DNA from: Prolixibacteraceae bacterium
Lineage (GTDB): Bacteria; Bacteroidota; Bacteroidia; Bacteroidales; Prolixibacteraceae
Assembly: GCA_003537645.1 (NCBI GenBank)
Contig: DPRM01000023.1
Span: 16,076 to 26,606 of the forward strand
Reading direction: 5' to 3'
Length of the DNA stretch: 10,531 nt
Below are positions 1-6,158 of this stretch, in pieces. Each line of letters begins with the position of its first letter. Within the stretch, counting starts at the first letter, position 1. The notes under the pieces were generated by a model. That model ran no database searches. It was not told the origin of the DNA and was given only the letters and a program-made list of their open reading frames with translations. Both the position numbers and the translations under genes were made by a program.

Positions 1-117
1 CAGTGGCAGGAGTTTCAAAAAGTTTGTATTAAGGCTTACAGCTGCGGGTACAGCTCCGGTTTTTCACCGGATTCCCTATTAGTCCGTGTTGGCGTAAACC
101 AACGTTGGAACCATTTC
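1..117 (-). promoter_or_regulatory. Cobalamin riboswitch, cut by the left window edge
   Basis: On the minus strand this segment carries the conserved core of an adenosylcobalamin (B12) riboswitch: AGGGAATCCGGTG, a CCGG/CCGG helix, then CTGTACCCGCAGCTGTAAGCC split over about 38-75 and ending with GCCACTG at the window edge. The 3' part (GGGAAGGC and the GAAGACCTGCC closing strand) is outside the window. The aptamer begins near 117 at TGGTTCC. Its target gene lies to the left of the window on the minus strand, so it does not control cbiB, whose stop lies upstream at 297. It is very similar to the complete copy at 3975-4155. By family knowledge it should switch expression off when cobalamin is abundant. 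Confidence 0.93.
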
Positions 118-123
118 CGGAGG

Positions 124-131
124 CAAAAGTA
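124..131 (-). promoter_or_regulatory. Bacteroidota -7 promoter box for the left riboswitch
   Basis: Minus-strand TACTTTTG fits the Bacteroidota sigma-factor -7 consensus TAnnTTTG exactly. A start site about 7 bases downstream falls at about 117, at the first strand of the aptamer. The same octamer stands at the same distance before the second riboswitch. The -33 element is weak (TTC around 150). Confidence 0.6.
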
Positions 132-159
132 AAGATTATTTTGGATTGAAGGTGTAAAT

Positions 160-296
160 TTTACCACAGAGTGATCAGATAAACACAGATAAAAAATATC
201 TTTTGGGTGGAACAAAATGTAGTCATAGCGTAAATCCTTACAGATTAGGAAAGTGAATAGGAATTAAATTTATAAAAATCGGTGTTATCTGTCGTG
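160..296. repeat. Degenerate inverted repeat in the spacer after cbiB
   Basis: The arm CAGATAAACACAGAT (about 175-189) is matched in inverted, imperfect form by ATCGGTGTTATCTG (about 278-291), flanked by A/T-rich runs. The right arm ends next to the cbiB stop codon. The wording resembles the ACCACAGAT...AACACGGAT type of dispersed intergenic repeat found in many bacterial genomes. It could fold in the transcript and act as a 3' end for the cob operon, but no clean stem plus T-run is seen. Confidence 0.45.
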
Positions 297-1226
297 TTAA
301 ATAATTTTGCAGGCACAGATCAGCCCAACCATAACCGCACAGGTGAAGAAATTCAAAACGCAGGTTTTATAAAAATCGATGTTCGTAATTATCCTGGCGT
401 TCTTTCCAATGTAAGGCTTCTCAACTAAAATACCGTGGTACACATTTGGTCCGCCAAACTGGCAATTTAGGATTCCGGCCAACGCGGCTTCCGGATAACC
501 GGCATTGGGGCTGCTGTGTTGGTGACCGTAGCGAAAAAAATAAACTAGTCCGCGCCAGCTTAAACTCAGAATAACCATCAACAAAGCCGTAATTCGTGCC
601 GGAATGAAATTGATAATATCGTCGAATCGCGCCGCGAACCAGCCGAACTCGCGGTATTTCTCACTTTTATAGCCGACCATTGAATCGAGCGTGTTGGCCA
701 TTTTGTAGGCCATCATAGCCGGAACGCCTCCCAGCGCATAGAAAAACAGCGGGGCAATCACCCCATCGCTGAGGTTTTCGGCCAGCGTTTCGAGCACTGC
801 CGTGCGTATTTGCTGCTCGTTCAGGTTATGGGTTTCGCGGCCTACAATGTAGCTCAGTTGTTTGCGCCCTGCTTCCAAACCTTGTTTTTCAAGCGCTGAA
901 ATCACTTTATGCGCTTCCGAAATCAGGCTTCGGTTTGCCAAGCCATAGAAAACACCAATACTCGCCAGAACAACAAAAAGCACTTCGATGTTTTTTGCCC
1001 ATTCAAGCAAAAACCAAATAACCAGGTAGGTTGACAAAATCAAAAAACCAGCCATCACCATCCCTTTTGCTTTTCGGTATTTTCCTGAATTTAGTTTTCC
1101 GGAGAAAAAATTGATGAAATGGCCAAAAAGTCTGATGGGATGGGGCAACCAAAACGGATCGCCTAAAATAGTGTCGAGCAAAAAGCCGACTAGTAGCGGG
1201 ATTATAATTAGTAATTCGGGAGTCAT
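297..1226 (-). CDS. cbiB: Adenosylcobinamide-phosphate synthase CbiB
   Basis: Integral membrane enzyme of late cobalamin synthesis. It joins adenosylcobyric acid to (R)-1-aminopropan-2-ol phosphate (or the free amino alcohol), giving adenosylcobinamide (phosphate). The 309 residues are the normal length. Visible family signatures are LGDPFWLPHPIR (21-32), ETLAENLSDGVIAPLF (146-161), the block TLDSMVGYK...FGWFAARFDD (179-203), and SPNAGYPEAALAG (239-251). Hydrophobic segments lie near 4-20, 55-76, 82-97, 153-172, 208-223 and 288-308. The ATG at 1226 overlaps the stop of the upstream aminotransferase gene by four bases (ATGA), which implies translational coupling. It is the last gene of the riboswitch-led operon, and its partner gene makes its amino-alcohol phosphate substrate. 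No frameshift or missing motif is seen. Confidence 0.95.
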   Translation of the reverse strand: MTPELLIIIPLLVGFLLDTILGDPFWLPHPIRLFGHFINFFSGKLNSGKYRKAKGMVMAGFLILSTYLVIWFLLEWAKNIEVLFVVLASIGVFYGLANRSLISEAHKVISALEKQGLEAGRKQLSYIVGRETHNLNEQQIRTAVLETLAENLSDGVIAPLFFYALGGVPAMMAYKMANTLDSMVGYKSEKYREFGWFAARFDDIINFIPARITALLMVILSLSWRGLVYFFRYGHQHSSPNAGYPEAALAGILNCQFGGPNVYHGILVEKPYIGKNARIITNIDFYKTCVLNFFTCAVMVGLICACKII

Positions 1227-2254
1227 CTCAAGCTATTTAAATTCCACTCAAGTAAACCAGTTATCAGCAACTGATTGTTTTTTTCATCTCGTGTATAAAC
1301 CCGAAAGTAGCGTTCATTTAATCCCTTGAAATTCGAGGCATCGCGAATCAAAATTCCGTGTTTATCAAGCAAAAACCGTTTCAGTAGAGCAGCTGTTCCC
1401 GTTTGCATTTCAATTAGGAAAAACGGTGCTTCGGAAGAAATCACTCGAAAACCGTCCAATTGCCCGATTTCCCGCTGCAAGCCGGACGAAAGCTGACGGA
1501 GGATCAGCGTATCAGGTGAAAACAGGGCGGGATGATCAAATATGAATTTCCCGGCTTCCTGCGCCAATACATTCACAGACCAGGGCTGCTGAAATTTCCG
1601 GAGTTTTTCTGCCAGTTTCTCCGAGGCGACGACATAACCAAGCCGCAATCCGGGAATTGCACAACATTTTGTAAGTGAACGTACTACAATCAGGTTAGGA
1701 TAACTTTTTGTGAGCGAAACGACTGACTGAAAATCCGCAACAAATCCGGAGTAGGCTTCGTCCACCACAAAAACGATATTGGGATAAACATTTAAGGCTT
1801 CTTCAATCATCGAAAAAGAGAAAACATACCCATCAGGATTGTTCGGATTACCAATCCAAAACAGGTCTGCTCCCAATTCTAAAGCATTTTTCCATTCATG
1901 TTTTCTGAAAAACTGAAGTTGGTGATTGTGCATTCGGCAGGCATCTTCGTACTCGGAAAAAGCGGGATAAAGAACACAGGATACCGTTTCGCGAAAAGCC
2001 AGTGCAATGGTATAAAATGCTTCTACCGATCCGTTAAACGCCAGCACCTGATTCGGATTTACATTGTGCGAACCTGCCATTTTCCTGCATAAATCATCTG
2101 CGTCAGGCTGGGGATAGTTTCCGGCAAGGTGCAGGTTTTGCTGCAAATGTTCAATCAGTTTTGGAGCAATTCCGCCGAACCATACATTCGAGCTAAAGTC
2201 TGCCAGAATTGTTTGCGAATATTGATGGCTGTCGTCACCGTGACCTGAAATCAT
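1223..2254 (-). CDS. cobD: Threonine-phosphate decarboxylase (CobD-like, class I/II aminotransferase fold)
   Basis: PLP enzyme expected to decarboxylate L-threonine-O-3-phosphate to (R)-1-aminopropan-2-ol phosphate, the linker that CbiB attaches to cobyric acid. The 343 residues show an N-terminal GHGDD (4-8), close to the HGGD start typical of CobD/CobC, NYPQPDADDL (46-55), GNPNNPDG (135-142), DEAY (165-168), the PLP lysine in SLTK (Lys196), and RLGY (204-207). The start is the ATG at 2254, with AGGAA about seven bases upstream. It follows the BtuF-like gene by 13 bases and overlaps cbiB by four. Histidinol-phosphate aminotransferase is the nearest alternative from the fold alone, but the N-terminus and the cbiB coupling favour the cobalamin role. 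The symbol follows Salmonella use; the aerobic-pathway homologue is called cobC. Confidence 0.9.
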   Translation of the reverse strand: MISGHGDDSHQYSQTILADFSSNVWFGGIAPKLIEHLQQNLHLAGNYPQPDADDLCRKMAGSHNVNPNQVLAFNGSVEAFYTIALAFRETVSCVLYPAFSEYEDACRMHNHQLQFFRKHEWKNALELGADLFWIGNPNNPDGYVFSFSMIEEALNVYPNIVFVVDEAYSGFVADFQSVVSLTKSYPNLIVVRSLTKCCAIPGLRLGYVVASEKLAEKLRKFQQPWSVNVLAQEAGKFIFDHPALFSPDTLILRQLSSGLQREIGQLDGFRVISSEAPFFLIEMQTGTAALLKRFLLDKHGILIRDASNFKGLNERYFRVYTRDEKNNQLLITGLLEWNLNSLR

Positions 2255-2267
2255 AGTAATTCCTGAT

Positions 2268-3077
2268 TTACTTGTAGGTTAAGCGGATCATCTCCTCCAA
2301 AGCATCCACAAATAGGACAGGGGTTGGGCTGCAGGTTTTGTCGGAATCGAGGATATAAATCTGTTTGCTTTTGCTGGCCGAAAGCGATGGATATTTCAAC
2401 CAGGTTTCACGCTCTTCTTCGGCCACAATACCCATGGTTACAATAAAAATAATATCAGGATTTTGTTTTAGTACATATTCGCGGGTAATGCTGCCGTTTT
2501 TAAGTTCAGAGGCGATGTTTATTCCTCCCGAAAAGCTGACAAAATCGTCCATGAAAGTATTAGGGGCAGCACAAAACAGTGGTTTGGCACCGATTTGAAT
2601 GAATATTTTCGGATGTTTACCAAGCGGAATTCCGGCTTTCAATTTAGTCAGTCGTTCTTTTTGCTGCGATACAATGGTTCTGGCTTTAACGCCTTGCCCA
2701 ACCAGTTCGCCAATCTGGATAAAATCGATACAAATTTCATCAAACGATTTCGGATATGGCTTATATTCAACTTTAATTCCCAGTTTTTTCAGGTTGTCAA
2801 TGGTTTCAGGTTTGATGAGCGACGAAGCAAAAACCAAGTCAGGTTTAAGCATCAGTGTTTTTTCCAGGTTCACCGTAACGGCTGTGCCCACTACCGGAAT
2901 CTTATCGGTAGCCTCAACCGGGCAATAGCTGGTACAACCAACCAAACGGTTCTGTTCGCCCATCAGATAAAGGCTTTTGGTGATCCATGGAACTAGCGAC
3001 ACGATGCGTTTGGCTTCCTGGGCTTGAACAAACAAACAAAGAACCACTAAAAAACTGAGGGAATATATCTTTTTCAT
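2268..3077 (-). CDS. btuF: BtuF-like cobalamin-binding periplasmic protein
   Basis: Substrate-binding protein of the class III (helical backbone) fold used by ABC importers of B12 and iron chelates. The 269 residues begin with a Sec signal (MKK, hydrophobic core 5-17, likely cut after VQA at 19) and no lipobox. The mature part opens with RIVSLVPWITKSLYLMG (24-40) and has VGCTSYCP (46-53), IPVVGT (60-65) and LEKTLMLKPDLVFAS (71-85), all typical of BtuF. The C-terminal lobe is present, so the gene looks complete. The permease and ATPase (BtuC, BtuD) are not in this window and may be in the next riboswitch operon to the left. The B12 operon favours a corrinoid ligand over a siderophore, but the sequence alone does not prove it. 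Confidence 0.85.
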   Translation of the reverse strand: MKKIYSLSFLVVLCLFVQAQEAKRIVSLVPWITKSLYLMGEQNRLVGCTSYCPVEATDKIPVVGTAVTVNLEKTLMLKPDLVFASSLIKPETIDNLKKLGIKVEYKPYPKSFDEICIDFIQIGELVGQGVKARTIVSQQKERLTKLKAGIPLGKHPKIFIQIGAKPLFCAAPNTFMDDFVSFSGGINIASELKNGSITREYVLKQNPDIIFIVTMGIVAEEERETWLKYPSLSASKSKQIYILDSDKTCSPTPVLFVDALEEMIRLTYK

Positions 3078-3090
3078 ATTTGAATTTTAG

Positions 3091-3231
3091 CCACTCCTAA
3101 CCTCCACTTAGGGGAGGAATAAAAAGCCTTTCCGCAGGAGAGTATACGTAGTAAAGACTTGTAGAATAACAAAAAATACAAAGCAATGTATTAAACAAAG
3201 CAGTAGTCCTCCCCGGTGGAGTTAGAGGGGG
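3091..3231. repeat. Long imperfect inverted repeat between the DUF71 gene and btuF
   Basis: The left arm 3091-3117 (CCACTCCTAACCTCC...GGGGAGG) and the right arm 3208-3231 (CCTCCCC...GTTAGAGGGGG) are imperfect reverse complements of about 25 bases around a 90-base A/T-rich centre. Each arm can also fold on itself (CCTCC with GGAGG). The CCTAACTCC/GGGGAGG vocabulary is common in dispersed intergenic repeats of Bacteroidota. It lies three bases from the DUF71 stop and 13 bases from the btuF start, inside the operon, so it could attenuate or process the transcript. Confidence 0.65.
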
Positions 3232-3234
3232 CTT

Positions 3235-3882
3235 TCAACTGATTTCCAGAAACCAGTGGTTATCCCTGAACGTGACTGCTCCCTTCTGAAACGCAATCGG
3301 ATATTGGAAATTGGGTCCGTCAAACACAAAGGTGTGGAACTCGCCCAGCTCTGCACAAACGTCAACACCTTCTATTTTTGAAAGTTCGTCAACAAACTCC
3401 TGATCGTAAATTTGACCGATGAAATGTTTAGTCAACTGTTTGGCATTTACCGAAACCACGATGGTTTTGAAACCCGATAGAATAATTTCGGCAGCAATTT
3501 CGCTCACCGGATTGTCCCACAAAGGGAAGATGGCTTCAACGCCACATTCCGAGCAAACCCGTTCAATCCAGTGACGATGTTCCCACAGGTAAATGTCGCC
3601 AAACACTCCGCCGGTAATTCCATGTTCTTTTAATTTCAGGATAGCTGTTTTAAAATTTTGCTCATAATTGACACGATCTGTTTTGGGCTGTAGCAATTCA
3701 ATACCCAGCGCTTCTGCCTGACGAACCAATAAATCCTGATGAATCCCATGCGAACGCGAAAAATCTGAATCGGCATCGCACATGTTCAGGAGAAATTTTA
3801 CCTGATGAGTTCCTGTTTTTTGGATACGGTAAAGTGCCAGCATACAGTCTTTACCGCCACTCCACGACGAAAATAGTTGCAT
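3235..3882 (-). CDS. DUF71/COG2102 ATP pyrophosphatase, B12-associated (Dph6-like fold)
   Basis: N-type ATP pyrophosphatase related to diphthine-ammonia ligase. From the ATG at 3882 it has 215 residues. It begins MQLFSSWSGGKDC, the PP-loop SGGKD at residues 8-12, and has GVFGDIYLWEHRHWIERVC, IFPLW, and a C-terminal GEFHTFVFDGP, all hallmarks of the family. Bacteria lack diphthamide, so the eukaryotic role does not apply. Published comparative genomics of DUF71/COG2102 defined a bacterial B12 subgroup predicted to act in cobalamin salvage, possibly as an amide-forming step; its reaction is not settled. This gene fits that subgroup, as first gene after a cobalamin riboswitch and upstream of btuF, cobD and cbiB. 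A GTG at 3936 would add 18 residues ahead of the family N-terminus and is less likely. Confidence 0.88.
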   Translation of the reverse strand: MQLFSSWSGGKDCMLALYRIQKTGTHQVKFLLNMCDADSDFSRSHGIHQDLLVRQAEALGIELLQPKTDRVNYEQNFKTAILKLKEHGITGGVFGDIYLWEHRHWIERVCSECGVEAIFPLWDNPVSEIAAEIILSGFKTIVVSVNAKQLTKHFIGQIYDQEFVDELSKIEGVDVCAELGEFHTFVFDGPNFQYPIAFQKGAVTFRDNHWFLEIS

Positions 3883-3974
3883 AATGCTAATTGTTATTCC
3901 GGAAGAAATGAAATGGAAACAGCTGTTGCCCTTCACCGATCTTTTTTCCCGAAGATTCGACTTAAATGATTTTG

Positions 3975-4155
3975 AATTGGCAGGTCTTCTGGCTCACCTT
4001 CTTTTTGAAGCCTTCCCACCCAGAGCGCGCTGGACAGTGGCATGCAAATCAAAAAGTTTATAAAGGCTTACAGCTGCGGGTACAGCTCCGGTATTGCACC
4101 GGATTCCCTTTTCAGACGCTTCCCGAACAAGGAAGTTGGTCACCAAGACGCGACA
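3975..4155 (-). promoter_or_regulatory. Cobalamin riboswitch, complete aptamer
   Basis: Read on the minus strand, all conserved parts occur in order: CTTGGTGACC (4147-4138), AAAAGGGAATCCGGTGCAA, CCGGAGCTGTACCCGCAGC, TGTAAGCC, GCCACTG, GGGAAGGC, and the closing GAGCCAGAAGACCTGCC ending near 3979. It leads into the DUF71 gene, whose ATG is about 93 bases downstream. In that expression platform I see only short hairpins: ATCTT/AAGAT, and a near-palindrome at 3915-3930 centred on AACAGCTGTT. There is no terminator with a T-run, so translational control is the likelier mode (inference). Confidence 0.97.
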
Positions 4156-4161
4156 AAAGTA
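4154..4161 (-). promoter_or_regulatory. Bacteroidota -7 promoter box for the B12 operon
   Basis: Minus-strand TACTTTTG matches TAnnTTTG exactly and is identical to the box before the left riboswitch. A start about seven bases on would be near 4147, the first paired strand of the aptamer, so the RNA would have almost no leader before the sensor. The -33 region (near 4181-4184) is T-rich without a clear TTTG. Confidence 0.6.
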
Positions 4162-4222
4162 GGAAAATTTGCAGCGAAAATTATTCTATGCATAAAATTT
4201 GATTTAGAAAATTACCATCTTC

Positions 4223-4234
4223 AGCCAATTGGCT
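4223..4234. promoter_or_regulatory. Perfect 12-base palindrome upstream of the B12 operon promoter
   Basis: AGCCAATTGGCT is its own reverse complement. It is centred about 80 bases upstream of the inferred start site of the riboswitch transcript, a position where an activator could bind. No factor is recognised, and chance is possible. Confidence 0.25.
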
Positions 4235-4280
4235 TTAGAAATCACCGTTAATATGGAGTTAAATATAAGAATAGTTCGAA

Positions 4281-4340
4281 CCCCAGCAGGTGGGGCACGT
4301 TATCGGACAAGTCCAGAAATGATGGATTTGCCCCATTTTT
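4281..4340 (+). terminator. Three-segment hairpin followed by T5 (terminator or attenuator-like)
   Basis: On the plus strand TGGGGCA (4291-4297) pairs perfectly with TGCCCCA (4329-4335), directly followed by TTTTT (4336-4340). The 31-base loop holds an inner helix, AGTCC (4310-4314) with GGATT (4324-4328). The same TGGGG can instead pair with CCCCA at 4281-4285 (five-base loop). Two exclusive pairings followed by a T-run is the geometry of an attenuator. It lies about 95 bases before the DUF1016 remnant on the same strand. It may also be a chance structure in decaying DNA. Confidence 0.35.
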
Positions 4341-4432
4341 CGTGCTTTGCATTTTGCTGTATCATTAAGCAATTAAACATTTAGTGGCAAGAAAAGAGTA
4401 AGTTGTTTGTAAATTCTAAAATAACTTCATTA

Positions 4433-4835
4433 ATGACAAACATGAAAAATAGAATAATTGTAGGAAAGGCATTGTTCAATGAGATTTCCCAACTTATTGA
4501 GAAAATAAGCAGCAATTGACTATACACGCCAATAGTACTCTTACCACGCTCTTTTGGTACATTGACATCCGAATTAATCAAAGCATACTTCAAAATAGGC
4601 GTACGATAATGATAAACAGATTGTCGTTACGCTGTCACGAAAATTAACAGAGAAATATGGAAGAAATTTTGAAGAGAAGAACTTACGCAGGGTTTTTCTA
4701 TTTGCAGATCATTTAACCGATAAAGAGATTGTCGATACACTATCACGACAATTGAGCTGATCCTATTTTTTAATACAGTTGCCGCTCAAAAATCCTGAAG
4801 CTATTCTTTTTTATGCCGAATCAGTTGCAGGATAG
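4433..4835 (+). pseudogene. Decayed DUF1016 / YhcG-like (PDDEXK nuclease family) N-terminal half
   Basis: Three frames read in turn give one continuous DUF1016 N-terminal domain. Frame A from ATG 4433 ends in ALFNEISQLIEK (to about 4504). After loss of about one base, frame B (4507 to about 4602) reads KQQLTIHANSTLTTLFWY then RINQSILQNRR. A second shift near 4602 gives frame C: YDNDKQIVVTLSRKLTEKYG, NFEEKNLRRVFLFADHLTDK, EIVDTLSRQLS. A TGA at 4758 sits where the family has Trp (QLSWSHF), then SYFLIQLPLKNPEAILFYAE runs to a TAG at 4833. The C-terminal nuclease half is absent. Intact relatives are around 330-370 residues and are often found in mobile or defence regions. The opposite-strand ORF at 4381-4593 is a shadow of this remnant. 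Confidence 0.85.
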
Positions 4836-4888
4836 AAGGGATTTTTATTAGAATTTAGCTGACAAATTAAAATTCACGGATATATGGA

Positions 4889-5045
4889 GTCAACATAAGC
4901 GTTTGCGATGCTTTTGCCTCGCTCTCGAACTGTCCGCCATATTCAATCCGGTAACCTTCAGGCAAATCGACTTTCTCCTCGATATTCGTCTGAAGGTCCT
5001 TTACAACGCTTCGCGGATCACATTCGGTAACATTGGCCGAGATCA
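4889..5045 (-). pseudogene. Fragment of an RND efflux pump (CzcA/CusA family)
   Basis: The minus strand from about 5043 reads ISANVTECDPRSVVKDLQTN, IEEKVDLPEGYRIEYGGQFE, SEAKASQTLML and then loses similarity at about 4889, with a stop at 4867-4869. LPEGY.IEYGGQFES..KAS is a strong signature of heavy-metal RND inner-membrane pumps, from the periplasmic porter region just before a membrane helix. Only about 50 of roughly 1,040 residues are present and there is no start, so it is a non-functional piece. Its upstream end abuts the metallophosphoesterase remnant with no spacer. The frame itself is still open, which suggests a fairly recent arrival or a very short target for mutation. Confidence 0.8.
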
Positions 5046-5046
5046 T

Positions 5047-6121
5047 CCTTCGTTAACTGAAGGTGGTTATAATTATGTTCATCCACAGTAACCACAGCCA
5101 CCACTTTTTTATTCTGATTAATTAGGATGTCCAGGTATTCATCCTGTCTTTCAATGATTCCTTTTTGTAAGGGCTTGCTTGCAGTGTAAGGCCTCTTTTC
5201 ATCATTTCTGCTGTACCACATGTCGTCGCCACTGTGTCCGCCATTTGGGAAAACAGGTGTGTGCTTTGTAACGAATAATACGGTCGATAGACGGATTCTG
5301 TTCAAACTCCTGCATGATTTTACGCAACCAATCCATTTGGTTATCCATCAAATAACCATGTAACCCGCCAATAGTATAGCTGTTCCGGCTTAGTGTCGGG
5401 GCATACCAATAATCACTGTTCAAAACAATCATGGCCACATTATCATAAAGAGCTGCCATTTTTTTCATGATATAAGCAATTGCACCAAAAATCATTCGCT
5501 CTCCAGAACCTGTAGCATGACGGCTATCACTGGTATATGCAAAAACAAACGGCTTTCGGCTACCTGCATTTGGGGCTGTAGTAATATGGTAGGTTTGCGA
5601 ATGAGAAGCAACTTTTACTGTATAATCGTATTTGGTTCTAGACGTTAAACCACTTACATTAAACTCATGATGTGTTACCGGGGCTGTATCTTTCATTACT
5701 TTATTATTTATAGATAAGGTCGAAATAACAGGTTCGCTGGTCTCAAACTAGATAACAGCTTCAGTAGCAGAAATATTATTCACAAAACTTTCCGTTAACG
5801 AGTGGGCTTGTTGTTCGAAATACTGGCAGTGGGTGCGGAGCTTTTCCATAAGGAATCAGACCATAAGTAAGCATTCCTTTAAGATTAAAAAAAATCAAAC
5901 ACTAAGCCATCTTCAGTTCCTTCTGGATTATCAAAGAGCAGTTTGATGGTATATCGAGAGCCAGCCGTATCGGCATAAAATTCCTGACGATCATTATCAT
6001 AACAGAGACTGTTATTTTCATCATACTTAATGTTGGTGTATGAACCGGAAATAGTGCCCGGTTGAGCTTTTAATGAAAGCCAGGTAAATCAACACCAAGG
6101 CAACTGATAGTATTTTTTTAT
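5047..6121 (-). pseudogene. Decayed secreted purple-acid-phosphatase-like metallophosphoesterase
   Basis: Reading down the minus strand from about 6121: a broken signal peptide (KKILSVALVLIYLAFIKA after one-base shifts, ATG lost), then PGTISGSYTNIKYDENN and EGTEDGLVFDF ending in stops, then NNISATEAVI, a TAG at about 5750, and FETSEPVISTLSIN leading into a fibronectin-III-like stretch (SGLTSRTKYDYTV, 5696 to about 5575). The phosphoesterase part has FAYTSDSRHATGSGER and YIMKKMAAL, then jumps at about 5447 to YDNVAMIVLNSDYWYAP, so the GD and GNHE metal-binding blocks are deleted. A frameshift near 5276 leads to VTKHTPVFPNGGHSGDDMWY and to VTVDEHNYNH, where the usual TGDEHNY has Val for Gly. 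The C-terminus is replaced at about 5046 by the RND fragment. It was presumably a periplasmic or surface phosphatase. Confidence 0.85.
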
Positions 6122-6158
6122 ACTTGAATGTTTTATTAATGAACGTTGATCTTTAAAA

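Larger units (their letters stand above)
4166..4432. other. Non-coding spacer between the B12 promoter and the decayed genes
   Basis: No credible reading frame is seen on either strand. It contains the 12-base palindrome at 4223-4234 and the hairpin with T-run at 4281-4340. A GTTCGAA at 4274-4280 resembles a tRNA T-loop, but there is no surrounding cloverleaf. Confidence 0.5.

Noticed and set aside
2595..2996. 133-residue plus-strand ORF
   Set aside because: Antisense to the BtuF-like gene, with composition typical of a shadow frame and no protein-family features.
3883..3936. Longer start (GTG at 3936) for the DUF71 gene
   Set aside because: The added residues do not resemble the family, which begins a few residues before SGGKD; the ATG at 3882 fits.
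4274..4280. GTTCGAA resembling a tRNA T-loop
   Set aside because: No acceptor, D or anticodon arms can be folded around it; the flanking CCCC/GGGG pair belongs to another hairpin.
4381..4593. 70-residue minus-strand ORF with a hydrophobic look
   Set aside because: It is antisense to the DUF1016 remnant, whose protein similarity is clear on the plus strand.
4251..4899. Similar short words ATATGGAGT.AA at 4251 and 4882, flanking the DUF1016 remnant
   Set aside because: Only nine bases match exactly; such repeats are expected by chance in 10 kb, and one copy overlaps the end of the RND fragment.
5018..5305. 95-residue minus-strand ORF as an intact small protein
   Set aside because: It is a central piece of the decayed phosphatase with an artificial start in the frameshifted part and a tail read out of frame through the RND fragment.
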